DNA of 64,000 nt from UBA6398 sp963660485 (GTDB taxonomy: Bacteria > Bacteroidota > Bacteroidia > Bacteroidales > Bacteroidaceae), in assembly GCA_963660485.1 (NCBI GenBank), contig CAVKYH010000004.1, positions 1 to 64,000 of the forward strand, given 5' to 3'. Each line of letters begins with the position of its first letter. Within the stretch, counting starts at the first letter, position 1. Positions 40,990-49,709 of the stretch are shown piece after piece. Made by a program: the position numbers and the translations under genes. The notes under the pieces are model-generated. The model was given only the letters and a program-made list of their open reading frames with translations, was not told the DNA's origin and searched no databases.

Positions 40990-42480
40990 ATGAAAATATT
41001 ACGCAGTTTAATGGTCGCTTCTTTGGCGACCTTTGCTTTTAACAATTCGTTCGCAAAAGTAGAACTCCCATCGTTCTACAGCGATAATATGGTGTTGCAA
41101 CAAAAATCCGAAATGACGGTAAAAGGAAAAGCCACACCAAATTCCACAGTAAAGTTCAAAGCCTCGTGGAGCAGCAAGACTATTATAACAAAAGCAGACG
41201 CCAGCGGAACGTTCAGCGTGAAATTCCGCGTTCCCGACGCTTCCATGAAAACCTATACCCTAAGTTTTGACGACGGCGACGGAGAAAAAGTGCTCTCGAA
41301 TGTGTATTCGGGCGAAGTTTGGCTCTTCTCGGGACAATCAAATATGGAAATGCCCGTAATGGGGTGGGGAGGAACTTTCATCAACAACGCAGAGCGTGAG
41401 GTTTTTGAGGCAGAGAAATATCCCATGCTCCGTTTCCTGCAAGTAAAAATGGCAGCAAATCAAAGTTCCCCCGCAGATGATACGGAACTTTGGAAGACTT
41501 GGGAAATCTGTTCCTCGAAAACGGTGCCCTCTTTCTCGGCCATAGCATATCTTTTCGGGAAAGAACTCTACGAAACCCTACGTGTGCCTATCGGTCTCAT
41601 ACAGTCGGCTTACGGCGGCGCAAATGCCGAAGCGTGGGTGAGCCTTGAAACGGCCAAGACCATTCCCGAATTGAAAAACGACCTGGAAGTTTTCGGCAAA
41701 TACAATTTTGTGAACGACAGCATCCAAAAGTATGCAAAACGTGCCGAACAACAAATACCCACTCTGCTCTACAACACGATGCTTTACCCGCTTCATGTGC
41801 TCCCCGTCAAAGGTGTGCTTTGGTATCAGGGGTGTTCCAACGCCTGGGGCTGCCCTTATTACACCAAGCTCATGGACAGTTTGGTTGACAGTTGGCGCAA
41901 ATTGTGGGGCTACGAGTTCCCGTTCTATTATGTGCAACTTGCTGGCTTCAACAAACAGGTAACGGTTGAACCGGAATCGAACTACGCAAAACTTCGTTGG
42001 GACCAGTGGAAATCATTAAGCATGCCCCGCGTGGGAATGGCTACTGCCGTTGATATTGGAAACCAGTTCGACATTCACCCGAAGAACAAGCAAGAAATTG
42101 CACGCCGTCTGCTTCTGCTCGCGCTCAACAAAACCTACGGCAAGAAAGACCTCGTTTGCGAAGCGCCTGCTCCTGTTAAATACAAGTTCTCGGAAGGGAA
42201 GGCAACAATCACTTTCAACAACAAGATTCACGTACGCAACGACTCCACTGCCGCAGGATTTATATTGTGCGACGCAAACAATAAATACGTGGAGGGTACT
42301 GCGAAACTCGAAAGCCCGACTACAATTAGCATCACGGCATCAGGTTTGGGTAAAATCAAAGACGTGCGCTACAATTGGGCAGAATATCCCATAGGAAACC
42401 TTTATGGCTCGACCAATCTGCCGGTTCTTCCGTTCCGTACCGACGAAATGAATCTCGTAGATGCCGACAAAACAAGGTAA
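40990..42480 (+). CDS. SGNH-family acetylesterase (sialate O-acetylesterase-like), copy 1
   Basis: A 496-residue exported esterase; the signal peptide ends near NSFAK. An N-terminal beta domain (residues 24-105) precedes the SGNH hydrolase core. The catalytic serine is Ser117 in FSGQSNMEM, block II is SAYGGANAEAW, block III is LWYQGCSN, and the C-terminal Asp/His pair is in GNQFDIHPKNKQ. This is the architecture of sialic acid-specific 9-O-acetylesterases, but many relatives remove acetyl groups from plant polysaccharides. Copy 2 follows after 8 nt. Confidence 0.9.
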   Translation: MKILRSLMVASLATFAFNNSFAKVELPSFYSDNMVLQQKSEMTVKGKATPNSTVKFKASWSSKTIITKADASGTFSVKFRVPDASMKTYTLSFDDGDGEKVLSNVYSGEVWLFSGQSNMEMPVMGWGGTFINNAEREVFEAEKYPMLRFLQVKMAANQSSPADDTELWKTWEICSSKTVPSFSAIAYLFGKELYETLRVPIGLIQSAYGGANAEAWVSLETAKTIPELKNDLEVFGKYNFVNDSIQKYAKRAEQQIPTLLYNTMLYPLHVLPVKGVLWYQGCSNAWGCPYYTKLMDSLVDSWRKLWGYEFPFYYVQLAGFNKQVTVEPESNYAKLRWDQWKSLSMPRVGMATAVDIGNQFDIHPKNKQEIARRLLLLALNKTYGKKDLVCEAPAPVKYKFSEGKATITFNNKIHVRNDSTAAGFILCDANNKYVEGTAKLESPTTISITASGLGKIKDVRYNWAEYPIGNLYGSTNLPVLPFRTDEMNLVDADKTR

Positions 42481-42488
42481 AAATAGAC

Positions 42489-44156
42489 ATGAAAATATAC
42501 GGTTCAGTAATGAAAAAGACAATAATGCTTGTAGTAGCAACCATATTTGCCATGGTTGCAAACGCAAAACTCGTGCTGCCGAATATATACGCCAACGAAA
42601 TGGTGTTGCAGCAGAATGCGGTGCTCAATCTCCAAGGAAAAGCCAATCCCAACGCATATGTGCGTTTTTATGGCTCGTGGAATAAAGAAAACATAGATGT
42701 GGAAACCGACTCTGTGGGCAATTTTTCTATCAAGGTTACTCTTCCCGAAGCATCAAATACGGCCTACACAATGCGTGTAACCGAGATGAAAAAACGCGGA
42801 ACAAGTTTCCAACAAACAGATGTAAAGGTTTTCAATCCGGTATACATCGGAGAAGTGTGGTTGTGCTCCGGACAGTCAAACATGCAGATGCCCGTGCAAG
42901 GCAGTTGGGGAATGATCAACAACTACGAGGAGGAAGTGAAAAATGCAAACTATCCCATGATAAAACTGTTTCAGGTGGAAATTTCGGGAAAGTGCAATCA
43001 CCCTACCGACTCGCTTTCCGTTTGGACAAGTTGGAACTCTTGCTCGCCTTCGACCGTTCCTGAATTTTCGGCTACGGCATATTGTTACGGCCGTGAGCTA
43101 TACAAGGAACTCAATATCCCTATCGGATTAATTCAGTCGGCATATGGCGGCTCTAATGTGGAAGCTTGGATGAGCCTTGAAGCAGCCCGTACGATTCCTT
43201 CGCTGCAAACAACGCTCGACAAATGCGCAAAATATGATTTCGACCGGGATTCCGTGAAAAAATATCTGGGCATGACCAACGAATTCCAAGTGCCGACGCT
43301 CCTGTATAACACAATGATTCACCCATTGAAGACATTCCCGATACGCGGAGCCATTTGGTATCAAGGAGAAGCCAATGTGGGCAATACACATTACTCGGAA
43401 ATGATGGACAGTCTGATTTCGTTTTGGCGAAAAGACTGGGGATATCAATTCCCGTTCTACTACGTGCAACTTGCTGGCTATACAGAGGCCGTGGCTGTGC
43501 AGCCAGCATCAAGTTGGGCTACCTTGCGTTGGGAACAATGGAAAACGCTTGGACAAATGGAGAACGTGGGAATGGCTACGGCGGTTGATATAGGAAATCA
43601 ATACGACATTCACCCGAAAAATAAGCAGGAACTCGGGCGGCGTCTCGCACTTGTCGCGCTGAAAAACACGTATGGTTTCGATGTTGTGGCTGAAGCTCCC
43701 GTGCCTATCAAATATGATTTTGCCTATAGGAAAGCCAAGATTATTTTCAACAAGAAGATTCATGTGCGCAACGACTCTATTCCAACTGGATTCCTGTTCC
43801 AGGATAAAACTTACAGAAGTTTTTACGAAGGCACGACAACTCTTCTGAACGATACTACGATAGAGATTTCCGTGATGCGTCCGGTTCGCCCCTACGCCAT
43901 ATATTATAATTGGGCCGACTATCCTTTGGGAAATATTTACGGAGAAAACGGTTTGCCGGTGCTTCCGTTCCGCAGCGATCAGATGGATCTTGTAGACGGC
44001 ATAGAAGATGTGCGCGTTGACAAGCCTTCGTCTTTGAACAATGTTTATTCCACCGATGGCGCTCTCCTTCGCCAGGACGTAAACGAGGGTAATGCTACGG
44101 ATAATTTGCCGAAGGGTATTTATATAATAGGGAATAAGAAAAAATATATCAGATGA
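42489..44156 (+). CDS. SGNH-family acetylesterase (sialate O-acetylesterase-like), copy 2
   Basis: A 555-residue paralog of the preceding gene with the same order of domains: a beta domain, then CSGQSNMQM (Ser130), SAYGGSNVEAW, IWYQGEAN and GNQYDIHPKNKQ. It has an extra C-terminal tail of about 50 residues ending LPKGIYIIGNKKKYIR, absent from copy 1 but similar to the tail of the gene at 40.2 kb. A start at 42510 (MKKTIMLV) would give a cleaner signal peptide and cannot be excluded. Its stop overlaps the next start by 4 nt (ATGA). The two copies probably differ in substrate or anchoring. Confidence 0.88.
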   Translation: MKIYGSVMKKTIMLVVATIFAMVANAKLVLPNIYANEMVLQQNAVLNLQGKANPNAYVRFYGSWNKENIDVETDSVGNFSIKVTLPEASNTAYTMRVTEMKKRGTSFQQTDVKVFNPVYIGEVWLCSGQSNMQMPVQGSWGMINNYEEEVKNANYPMIKLFQVEISGKCNHPTDSLSVWTSWNSCSPSTVPEFSATAYCYGRELYKELNIPIGLIQSAYGGSNVEAWMSLEAARTIPSLQTTLDKCAKYDFDRDSVKKYLGMTNEFQVPTLLYNTMIHPLKTFPIRGAIWYQGEANVGNTHYSEMMDSLISFWRKDWGYQFPFYYVQLAGYTEAVAVQPASSWATLRWEQWKTLGQMENVGMATAVDIGNQYDIHPKNKQELGRRLALVALKNTYGFDVVAEAPVPIKYDFAYRKAKIIFNKKIHVRNDSIPTGFLFQDKTYRSFYEGTTTLLNDTTIEISVMRPVRPYAIYYNWADYPLGNIYGENGLPVLPFRSDQMDLVDGIEDVRVDKPSSLNNVYSTDGALLRQDVNEGNATDNLPKGIYIIGNKKKYIR

Positions 44157-46819
44157 ATTTATTAATAAAACCGATATCGTTTTTTCAAGATGCCTTGAAG
44201 TTCTCAGTATGTGCGGTGGCTGCCGCGTTGTTCTGTGTATCAGCCGGTGCGCAAAGCAAACGGGTTATTCTTGCTTCGACTTCAACCCAACACCCATACG
44301 AAAGACCTATTTGGAATGAGACCCAGGCTAAAGCATGGTTTGACGCCCATAGTCCGATAGTGGGTGTGAATCACCCTGAACCGCCTTGCGATGCAGTAAC
44401 ACAGGACGAAGCGTTGCGCCGGGCGGCTGAAATAGGTTTCAACTCCGTTCGTTGGTGGCCTGATAACGGTAATTTTATTAATAGCGTTGAGAACTATGCT
44501 GCAATAGCCGACAAATATGGCATAAGTTGCGCTCCCGTTTTCGGGTTTACCCATGTGCCCACGAGCGAAGCCGATTCTGCAGCAATGGAAAGCAAGGTAC
44601 GCGAAATTATACGCCATTTCCGTGGAGACAGCCGCATTATAATGTGGGATATATGGAATGAACCGGCTTGGTATGGCGAAGACTGTCCCAAGGCAATGGA
44701 ATGGATTAAAATTATAGCCCGTTGGTGTCGCGAGGAAGGCTGCACTCAGGCAATCACTTCCTCAATACTTTGGGATGCTGAGATATCTGCGGCAAGCGGA
44801 GGCTCTTATGCGAGCGCAAGACGTGATACTGAGAAAGAAATGGACCTTCATAATTTCCACGACTATGCAATGCAGGAAAATCATAGCGCAAATATAAATT
44901 ATATCATCAATCGCTATAAAAAAATAGACAATCGTCCGCTAATCTGCACCGAGTCTCTTGTCCGCACGTGCGGTTCTGGTGTGGCTATGAGCCTATCTGA
45001 GTTTTCTAAGCACAACATTGGTTTCTACACTTGGGGACTATTTTCAAACGACGCCAATTGGGATGTGCGTTGGGGGCGTTCTACTTTCTACGCTTTCGAA
45101 CCTATATTCCACAACCTACTGTATGCCGGTGGCGACCCCGTAGACGAACGTGAACTTAGCTATATCAAGAATTTTCGCGTCCAAGAGGGCAATACAAGTG
45201 TTTATCCTGGCAAGGAACGTACAGAACGTTGGACAAAGCGCCGTGCTTGGAAATGGCATAACGACGAACCTGTGAAAGGCCTTTCCGCCGCGTCTATTGC
45301 CGAAGCAAAGGAGTTGGTGGAAAAGCATGCGTTGGACGGAGTGTACAATACGATGAAGGTGCGTCTTGATTATGACGTGTACAAGAATATCGGCTCTGCA
45401 GCGCTTTGCAATCAGATAGAAGATCTTGCTGCAACTGCCAAAAACGCCAAGATAAAGCTTATCCCCGTTCTTATAACAAGCGATATACTTAATGAAACGC
45501 GCGAATCGCTTGCAATATACGCTTACAATATAATCTACAAGTACTATAGCGATGCCCGTTTTGCCGGGTGGTGTTTATTTGAGCAGACCACAGCCGACGA
45601 ACCTTCGGATTATTCCGAACTGTTTGCCTATTTGTTCAGTTATGTGCGCTATGCATTCCCAAATCAACCCTTGTTTGCAGCCCCGCAAATCAGTTCTGCG
45701 CAATTGGCTGACTCAACTGCAACAGATTATGTCAATACTCTTTGGCAATTGAGCGATGTCGTTTCGTTCAACATGCAGGGAAATTCCGAAGCAAACGGTT
45801 CTCTTTTGGGCAGTGTCATGGAACAATACCAGCGTCCTTTATATATAATGAATGCGGTGAGGTTGCAGGACGAATTTGCGCCTTATCATGTAAATTGGCT
45901 CGCTTCGTCGGAATTCAATGCCGAAGATGTGAGAAATTTCCGCAATTCTCCGCTCAATTTCACCAAAGAAGGCGACAACAACAAGAAACCTTCGTGGAAC
46001 GCCTGGGCACAGGTCAATCGGGGCGCGGTGAAAGGTTTGTCGTATAATTCGGTAGAAGAAGCCTTGGCCGGGATTCCGGAAAAAGGAGTCAAAGGTATTT
46101 ACAACAGTGTGCGGGTACGTTTTGATTTCAAGGACTACAATACCGACCGCGAGCAGTTTATGGCCAATTTCAATGCGGTTCTCGATTCTGCCGAGTGCTA
46201 CGGCATGACTGTTCTTCCCTCTTTGCTCGACGACAGATACGGAACGCGCAATGCTACGGTGCTTCAGTCTTTCGTTGCCGACGTTGTGAAAACTTTCAAT
46301 ACAGATCCGCGCATCGCGGCGTGGGAGATATACAATGCGCCGTGCGCTGCCTCGCAGGTTTCAAACTCCAAAATGTTGAACTTTATCCCGCAACTTTTCG
46401 AGGCAGTGAGAAATGTTTATCCGCAACGCCCTGTATATGTTACGCCAAACGTGCAGACGCAGACGTTTGCCGCTGATTTCGATTACAAGTCGGCTCTTGT
46501 TCACGGAAAACGGAATGGTTGGAATCTTTTGTCTTACGGCAAGGGAAGTATAGACCTTACATACCTTTGCTGGAAGCTAAGCGATATCGTGGCATACAAT
46601 TCTGCTCAGAATGCTCCCGAACTTGGTTGGCTCAATAGCGTTGCCTATCGTTTTGGCCGCCCTGTGGTTTGCAACAAATGGGAGACTAAATCGTCCACAA
46701 CCATTGACGCCACGCTTGATGTGTTTAAGGATTGCCACACAACGTGGTATGTGGACGGCACACTTGACGACGACAAGGCTAAGGACTTTGCATACCAAAC
46801 GATAATCACCGAGTATTGA
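44153..46819 (+). CDS. secreted protein with three GH5-like TIM-barrel units, two with degraded active sites
   Basis: An 888-residue exported protein, signal peptide about 1-34 (ending SAGAQ). Unit 1 (residues 50-330) looks like an active GH5-type glycosidase: acid/base Glu170 in WDIWNEP, nucleophile Glu267 in RPLICTES, and NFHDY between them. Units 2 (365-600) and 3 (612-880) repeat the same layout with the key residues changed. In unit 2 WCLFEQT puts Gln478 at the acid/base position and RPLYIMN puts Asn567 at the nucleophile. In unit 3 WEIYNAP gives Ala729 and RPVVCNK gives Lys842. Units 2 and 3 may bind sugar only. It is the last gene of the esterase cluster, followed by a terminator. Target glycan unknown. 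Confidence 0.82.
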   Translation: MNLLIKPISFFQDALKFSVCAVAAALFCVSAGAQSKRVILASTSTQHPYERPIWNETQAKAWFDAHSPIVGVNHPEPPCDAVTQDEALRRAAEIGFNSVRWWPDNGNFINSVENYAAIADKYGISCAPVFGFTHVPTSEADSAAMESKVREIIRHFRGDSRIIMWDIWNEPAWYGEDCPKAMEWIKIIARWCREEGCTQAITSSILWDAEISAASGGSYASARRDTEKEMDLHNFHDYAMQENHSANINYIINRYKKIDNRPLICTESLVRTCGSGVAMSLSEFSKHNIGFYTWGLFSNDANWDVRWGRSTFYAFEPIFHNLLYAGGDPVDERELSYIKNFRVQEGNTSVYPGKERTERWTKRRAWKWHNDEPVKGLSAASIAEAKELVEKHALDGVYNTMKVRLDYDVYKNIGSAALCNQIEDLAATAKNAKIKLIPVLITSDILNETRESLAIYAYNIIYKYYSDARFAGWCLFEQTTADEPSDYSELFAYLFSYVRYAFPNQPLFAAPQISSAQLADSTATDYVNTLWQLSDVVSFNMQGNSEANGSLLGSVMEQYQRPLYIMNAVRLQDEFAPYHVNWLASSEFNAEDVRNFRNSPLNFTKEGDNNKKPSWNAWAQVNRGAVKGLSYNSVEEALAGIPEKGVKGIYNSVRVRFDFKDYNTDREQFMANFNAVLDSAECYGMTVLPSLLDDRYGTRNATVLQSFVADVVKTFNTDPRIAAWEIYNAPCAASQVSNSKMLNFIPQLFEAVRNVYPQRPVYVTPNVQTQTFAADFDYKSALVHGKRNGWNLLSYGKGSIDLTYLCWKLSDIVAYNSAQNAPELGWLNSVAYRFGRPVVCNKWETKSSTTIDATLDVFKDCHTTWYVDGTLDDDKAKDFAYQTIITEY

Positions 46820-46839
46820 TTTCCTGGTTGAAGAATATG

Positions 46840-46867
46840 AGCCGCGTTGCTTTTTTGCAATGCGGCT
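46840..46867 (+). terminator. intrinsic terminator after the GH5-like gene
   Basis: Arms 46840-46850 and 46857-46867 pair with one G-U wobble around a T6 loop, followed by a T tail. It starts 20 nt after the stop codon. Confidence 0.88.
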
Positions 46868-46949
46868 TTTTGTTTTGGCGATTTCTGCGTGGGGAGTGGT
46901 GGTCATGCGGTGGCTTGGCGTGGGAACGGGCGCGGTGGTTGCAAAAACA

Positions 46950-46979
46950 AAGCGGTGCAACAAAAAAGTTGCACCGCTT
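46950..46979 (-). terminator. intrinsic terminator for the sugar nucleotidyltransferase
   Basis: Perfect 12-bp arms (46950-46961 and 46968-46979) with a 6-nt loop. On the minus strand it is followed by T-rich sequence, facing the plus-strand terminator upstream. Confidence 0.85.
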
Positions 46980-47032
46980 TATATTCTGATTTTGCGCTTA
47001 GCATTTTAGCCAATGCGCTTTGTAATCTTTGT

Positions 47033-47944
47033 TTAGAAGAGTTTTGACGGATACACGCCGTCGTCCACGAGTTTTTGAATCTTTGCCACGGTTTCGGGAC
47101 GGTCTTCGGGATAGGTTACACCGAACCATTTGCTTGCAGTGTCAAGTACTTCCACGGTGGCAGTGTTTTCCTTCACGAGTTTGTCAACCATTAGCGGAAT
47201 AAAGAACTCGCTCTTGGGATTTGCCATGTTTTTGGGGTCAGCAAGGAAGGTCTTGAAATAGTCGCTGCTGTATGCAAAATAGTCGGGGGTGAAGCCCCAG
47301 AAATTCATGCTCACAGGAGTTTTTTCGTCTATGGTTATCCATTCGTCTTTTTCGTCCAAGTATTGCACTTCGCCGTTATGACGTTCAATTTTGGTGCGTT
47401 CCACAACGTCGGTCAACAAACCTGCGTCGCTCGTAGCGCATACACCGCGCGAAACAGTTCCGCTCTCGCTCAAAGTGTTGCCCACACGGAAGCCCACCAT
47501 AGCGTATTTGTTTTTCGAGCCTTCGGGGAGTTCCGAAAGGAATTTGCCCATCACTTGAAATGAGTCGCGTCCGTAGAAGTCGTCGCAGTTCACAATTCCG
47601 AACGGCTCGTTTATCACGCTTTCGCCCATCATCAATGCGTGGTTTGTTCCCCATGGTTTTGTTCTTCCTTCGGGCACAGTGAATCCTTCGGGCAGAGCGT
47701 CGAGCGACTGGAATACCAGTTCGCAGGGAATGTGTCCCTCGTATTTCGAAATAATCTTCTTGCGGAAATCCTCTTCAAAATCTTTGCGGATAACAAATAC
47801 CAACTTGCCGAATCCTGCATGGATAGCGTCGTAAATGGAGTAGTCCATTATGGTTTCGCCATTGGGTCCCAGACCGTCAAGCTGCTTCAAACCTCCGTAG
47901 CGGCTGCCCATTCCGGCAGCGAGCAAAAACAATGTAGGTTTCAT
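47033..47944 (-). CDS. sugar-1-phosphate nucleotidyltransferase
   Basis: A 303-residue nucleotidyltransferase of the GT-A-like family that joins a sugar 1-phosphate to a nucleotide. The N-terminal LFLLAAGMGSRYGGLKQLDGLGPNGETIMDYSIYDA contains the nucleotide-binding loop and the catalytic Arg and Lys (a variant of GxGxRxxPxTK). NCDDFYGRDSFQ supplies the metal-binding Asp. It is common in Bacteroidales but its sugar is not established. The single gene ends at a clean terminator. It may feed polysaccharide synthesis, as does rfbD 2 kb away. Confidence 0.85.
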   Translation of the reverse strand: MKPTLFLLAAGMGSRYGGLKQLDGLGPNGETIMDYSIYDAIHAGFGKLVFVIRKDFEEDFRKKIISKYEGHIPCELVFQSLDALPEGFTVPEGRTKPWGTNHALMMGESVINEPFGIVNCDDFYGRDSFQVMGKFLSELPEGSKNKYAMVGFRVGNTLSESGTVSRGVCATSDAGLLTDVVERTKIERHNGEVQYLDEKDEWITIDEKTPVSMNFWGFTPDYFAYSSDYFKTFLADPKNMANPKSEFFIPLMVDKLVKENTATVEVLDTASKWFGVTYPEDRPETVAKIQKLVDDGVYPSKLF

Positions 47945-48132
47945 ATCTCTTTTATTTTATGTTATTTATTAATATGGTAGTTTTCAACGATATTGGCGAA
48001 ATATTTCGCTCGTTTCTTACAAACTGCTAAATTACTCTTTTTTTAAGAAACAGGGAAAGAAATCGAGTTTTTTCGTGTATAAAAAATCTAAAACCGCAGC
48101 AAATTTTCCCTTTCTCATATGCCTTAAAAACT

Positions 48133-48260
48133 ATGTGCCGTAGTGGCGAAAACGATGTCAGACTTTGTAAAAAACTCCGGGCCACCAAATTTAAATTAGA
48201 TGCGTCGGAATTTAAATTAGATGCCTTGGAGTTTTTGCGAGATGCCTTGTAGTTTTTTCG
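48133..48260. repeat. 21-nt ladder repeat, locus 14
   Basis: Words ATGTGCCGTAG, ATGTCAGACTT, CCGGGCCACCA, AGATGCGTCGG, AGATGCCTTGG and AGATGCCTTGT, with spacers TGGCGAAAACG (11 nt), TGTAAAAAACT (11 nt), AATTTAAATT (twice), AGTTTTTGCG and AGTTTTTTCG. It lies in the 460-nt gap between the divergent nucleotidyltransferase and LysE-family genes; the rest shows only AT-rich sequence and a possible LysE promoter. Confidence 0.92.
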
Positions 48261-48381
48261 CTGTTCCATAACGGCATTTCAGAGCCTTTTCTTCGAAAAC
48301 CAAGCGGCTGTTTGTGGAATAGTAAAGTGCTATTTGCTTATTTGCCGTCTAATGGGCAATGCTGCATATTTTTATTGCTTA

Positions 48382-48389
48382 TAATTTCG
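48382..48389 (+). promoter_or_regulatory. possible -7 box for the LysE-fmt cluster
   Basis: TAATTTCG, one base from TAnnTTTG, 15 nt before the ATG at 48405. Confidence 0.4.
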
Positions 48390-48404
48390 CCTATCTAAGG
48401 AAAA

Positions 48405-49097
48405 ATGCGAAATTTGCAATTTAGTATGCTCCCAATAGAACCGATAAGTACATTAGAAGTCCTTGTAAAAGGTGTATTCATAGGCATCATAGCCTCCGCT
48501 CCCATGGGGCCGGTGGGCGTTCTCTGCTTGCAGCGCACCCTTAACAAAGGAAGGTTTTACGGGCTTGTTACCGGATTCGGGGCTGCGCTAAGCGATATAA
48601 TATATGCCATAATTACAGGATTGGGCATGAGTTTCGTGATGGACTTTATCACCAACGACCGAAACATGTTTATCCTTCAACTCGTGGGCAGCGCCATGCT
48701 GCTGGTGTTTGGCATTCTCACCTTTCGCAGCAACCCGCGTCGGAGTTTCCGCCCCGCGCCTAAGAAAAAGGGAACGCTTGTCCACAACTTCGTTACCTCG
48801 TTTCTGCTCACGCTTTCCAATCCCCTGATAATATTCCTGTTTATCGCCCTGTTTGCCCGCTTTGCATTCATAATCCCCAACCACCCCGTGGAACAAGGAG
48901 TGGGTTATGCTTCGATAGTAGGCGGCGCAATATTGTGGTGGGTGATGCTCACATATTTCGTCGACAAAGTGCGCACGCGCTTTGAAGTGCGCGGCGTGAA
49001 GATACTCAACCGCACCATAGGCGGCATAGTAATCCTTGCATCAATTGCAGGATTCGTGTTCACGCTCACCGGACTTCACAACCCGGCACTTCATTAA
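48405..49097 (+). CDS. LysE-family amino-acid exporter-like protein
   Basis: A 230-residue membrane protein with about six helices. The N-terminal GVFIGIIASAPMGPVGVLCLQRTLNKGRFYGLVTGFGAALSD is the LysE/RhtB signature with its conserved GP and small-residue pattern. SFLLTLSNPLIIFLFIALFARF in the middle is also typical. A start at 48426 (MLPIEPIS) is an alternative. Substrate is unknown. It is the first gene of a seven- or eight-gene plus-strand run; DUF4924 follows 13 nt later. Confidence 0.85.
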   Translation: MRNLQFSMLPIEPISTLEVLVKGVFIGIIASAPMGPVGVLCLQRTLNKGRFYGLVTGFGAALSDIIYAIITGLGMSFVMDFITNDRNMFILQLVGSAMLLVFGILTFRSNPRRSFRPAPKKKGTLVHNFVTSFLLTLSNPLIIFLFIALFARFAFIIPNHPVEQGVGYASIVGGAILWWVMLTYFVDKVRTRFEVRGVKILNRTIGGIVILASIAGFVFTLTGLHNPALH

Positions 49098-49110
49098 TTC
49101 GGAAACAGCC

Positions 49111-49671
49111 ATGTTTATCGCGCAAAAGCTAAGACAGGAAAACATTGCAGAATACTTGCTCTACATGTGGCAGGTGGAAGATACGATACGCGCTTATGGC
49201 TGCGACGAAGAGAGGATAGAGAAAGAATATCTGCCGATGTTTAAACTCTCCGACGAAGATTCCCGGAAACTTGCCAATTGGTATGCGGAACTTTGCCGAA
49301 TGATGCGCTCCGAAGGAGTGAAGGAAAAAGGCCATTTGCAGATAAACAAAAACGTGGTGAACACTTTGGGCGAACTGTCGCAGCAACTGCTGGAAAGTTC
49401 TGGCTTCAAGCAATACCATTCTGCCTACTTCCACGCTCTGCCAAACATCATGGAACTGCGCAAACGAGGCAACGACAGCACTGTGGGGGACATTGAAATC
49501 TGTTTCAACGCTCTCTATGGAATGATGCTTCTGAAAATAGAAAAGAAAAACGTGTCGGAAGGCACCCAAACCGCTATCAAGGAAATTTCAAACGTGATAG
49601 CAATGCTGGCGGCATATTATAGGAAAAACCAAAAAGAACCTCTGAAATTCAATGGCAATTCCGAGGTTTGA
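49111..49671 (+). CDS. DUF4924 family protein
   Basis: A 186-residue mostly helical cytoplasmic protein that I recognise as DUF4924, a Bacteroidota family. It starts MFIAQKLRQENIAEYLLYMWQVEDTIRAY and continues with amphipathic helices (EKGHLQINKNVVNTLGELSQQLL, SAYFHALPNIMELRKRG, GDIEICFNALYGMMLLKIEKK). No catalytic residues are evident. The frame is open upstream into LysE, but the ATG at 49111 gives the family start. rfbD follows after 38 nt. Confidence 0.85.
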   Translation: MFIAQKLRQENIAEYLLYMWQVEDTIRAYGCDEERIEKEYLPMFKLSDEDSRKLANWYAELCRMMRSEGVKEKGHLQINKNVVNTLGELSQQLLESSGFKQYHSAYFHALPNIMELRKRGNDSTVGDIEICFNALYGMMLLKIEKKNVSEGTQTAIKEISNVIAMLAAYYRKNQKEPLKFNGNSEV

Positions 49672-49709
49672 TTTGGGCAATGTTAAAAAAACTGGAGTGC
49701 AATGTTTTT

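Noticed and set aside
44153..46819. Calling the 888-residue protein a pseudogene because of its degraded repeats
   Set aside because: The frame is fully open, the first unit keeps both catalytic residues, and the signal peptide and operon context are intact.
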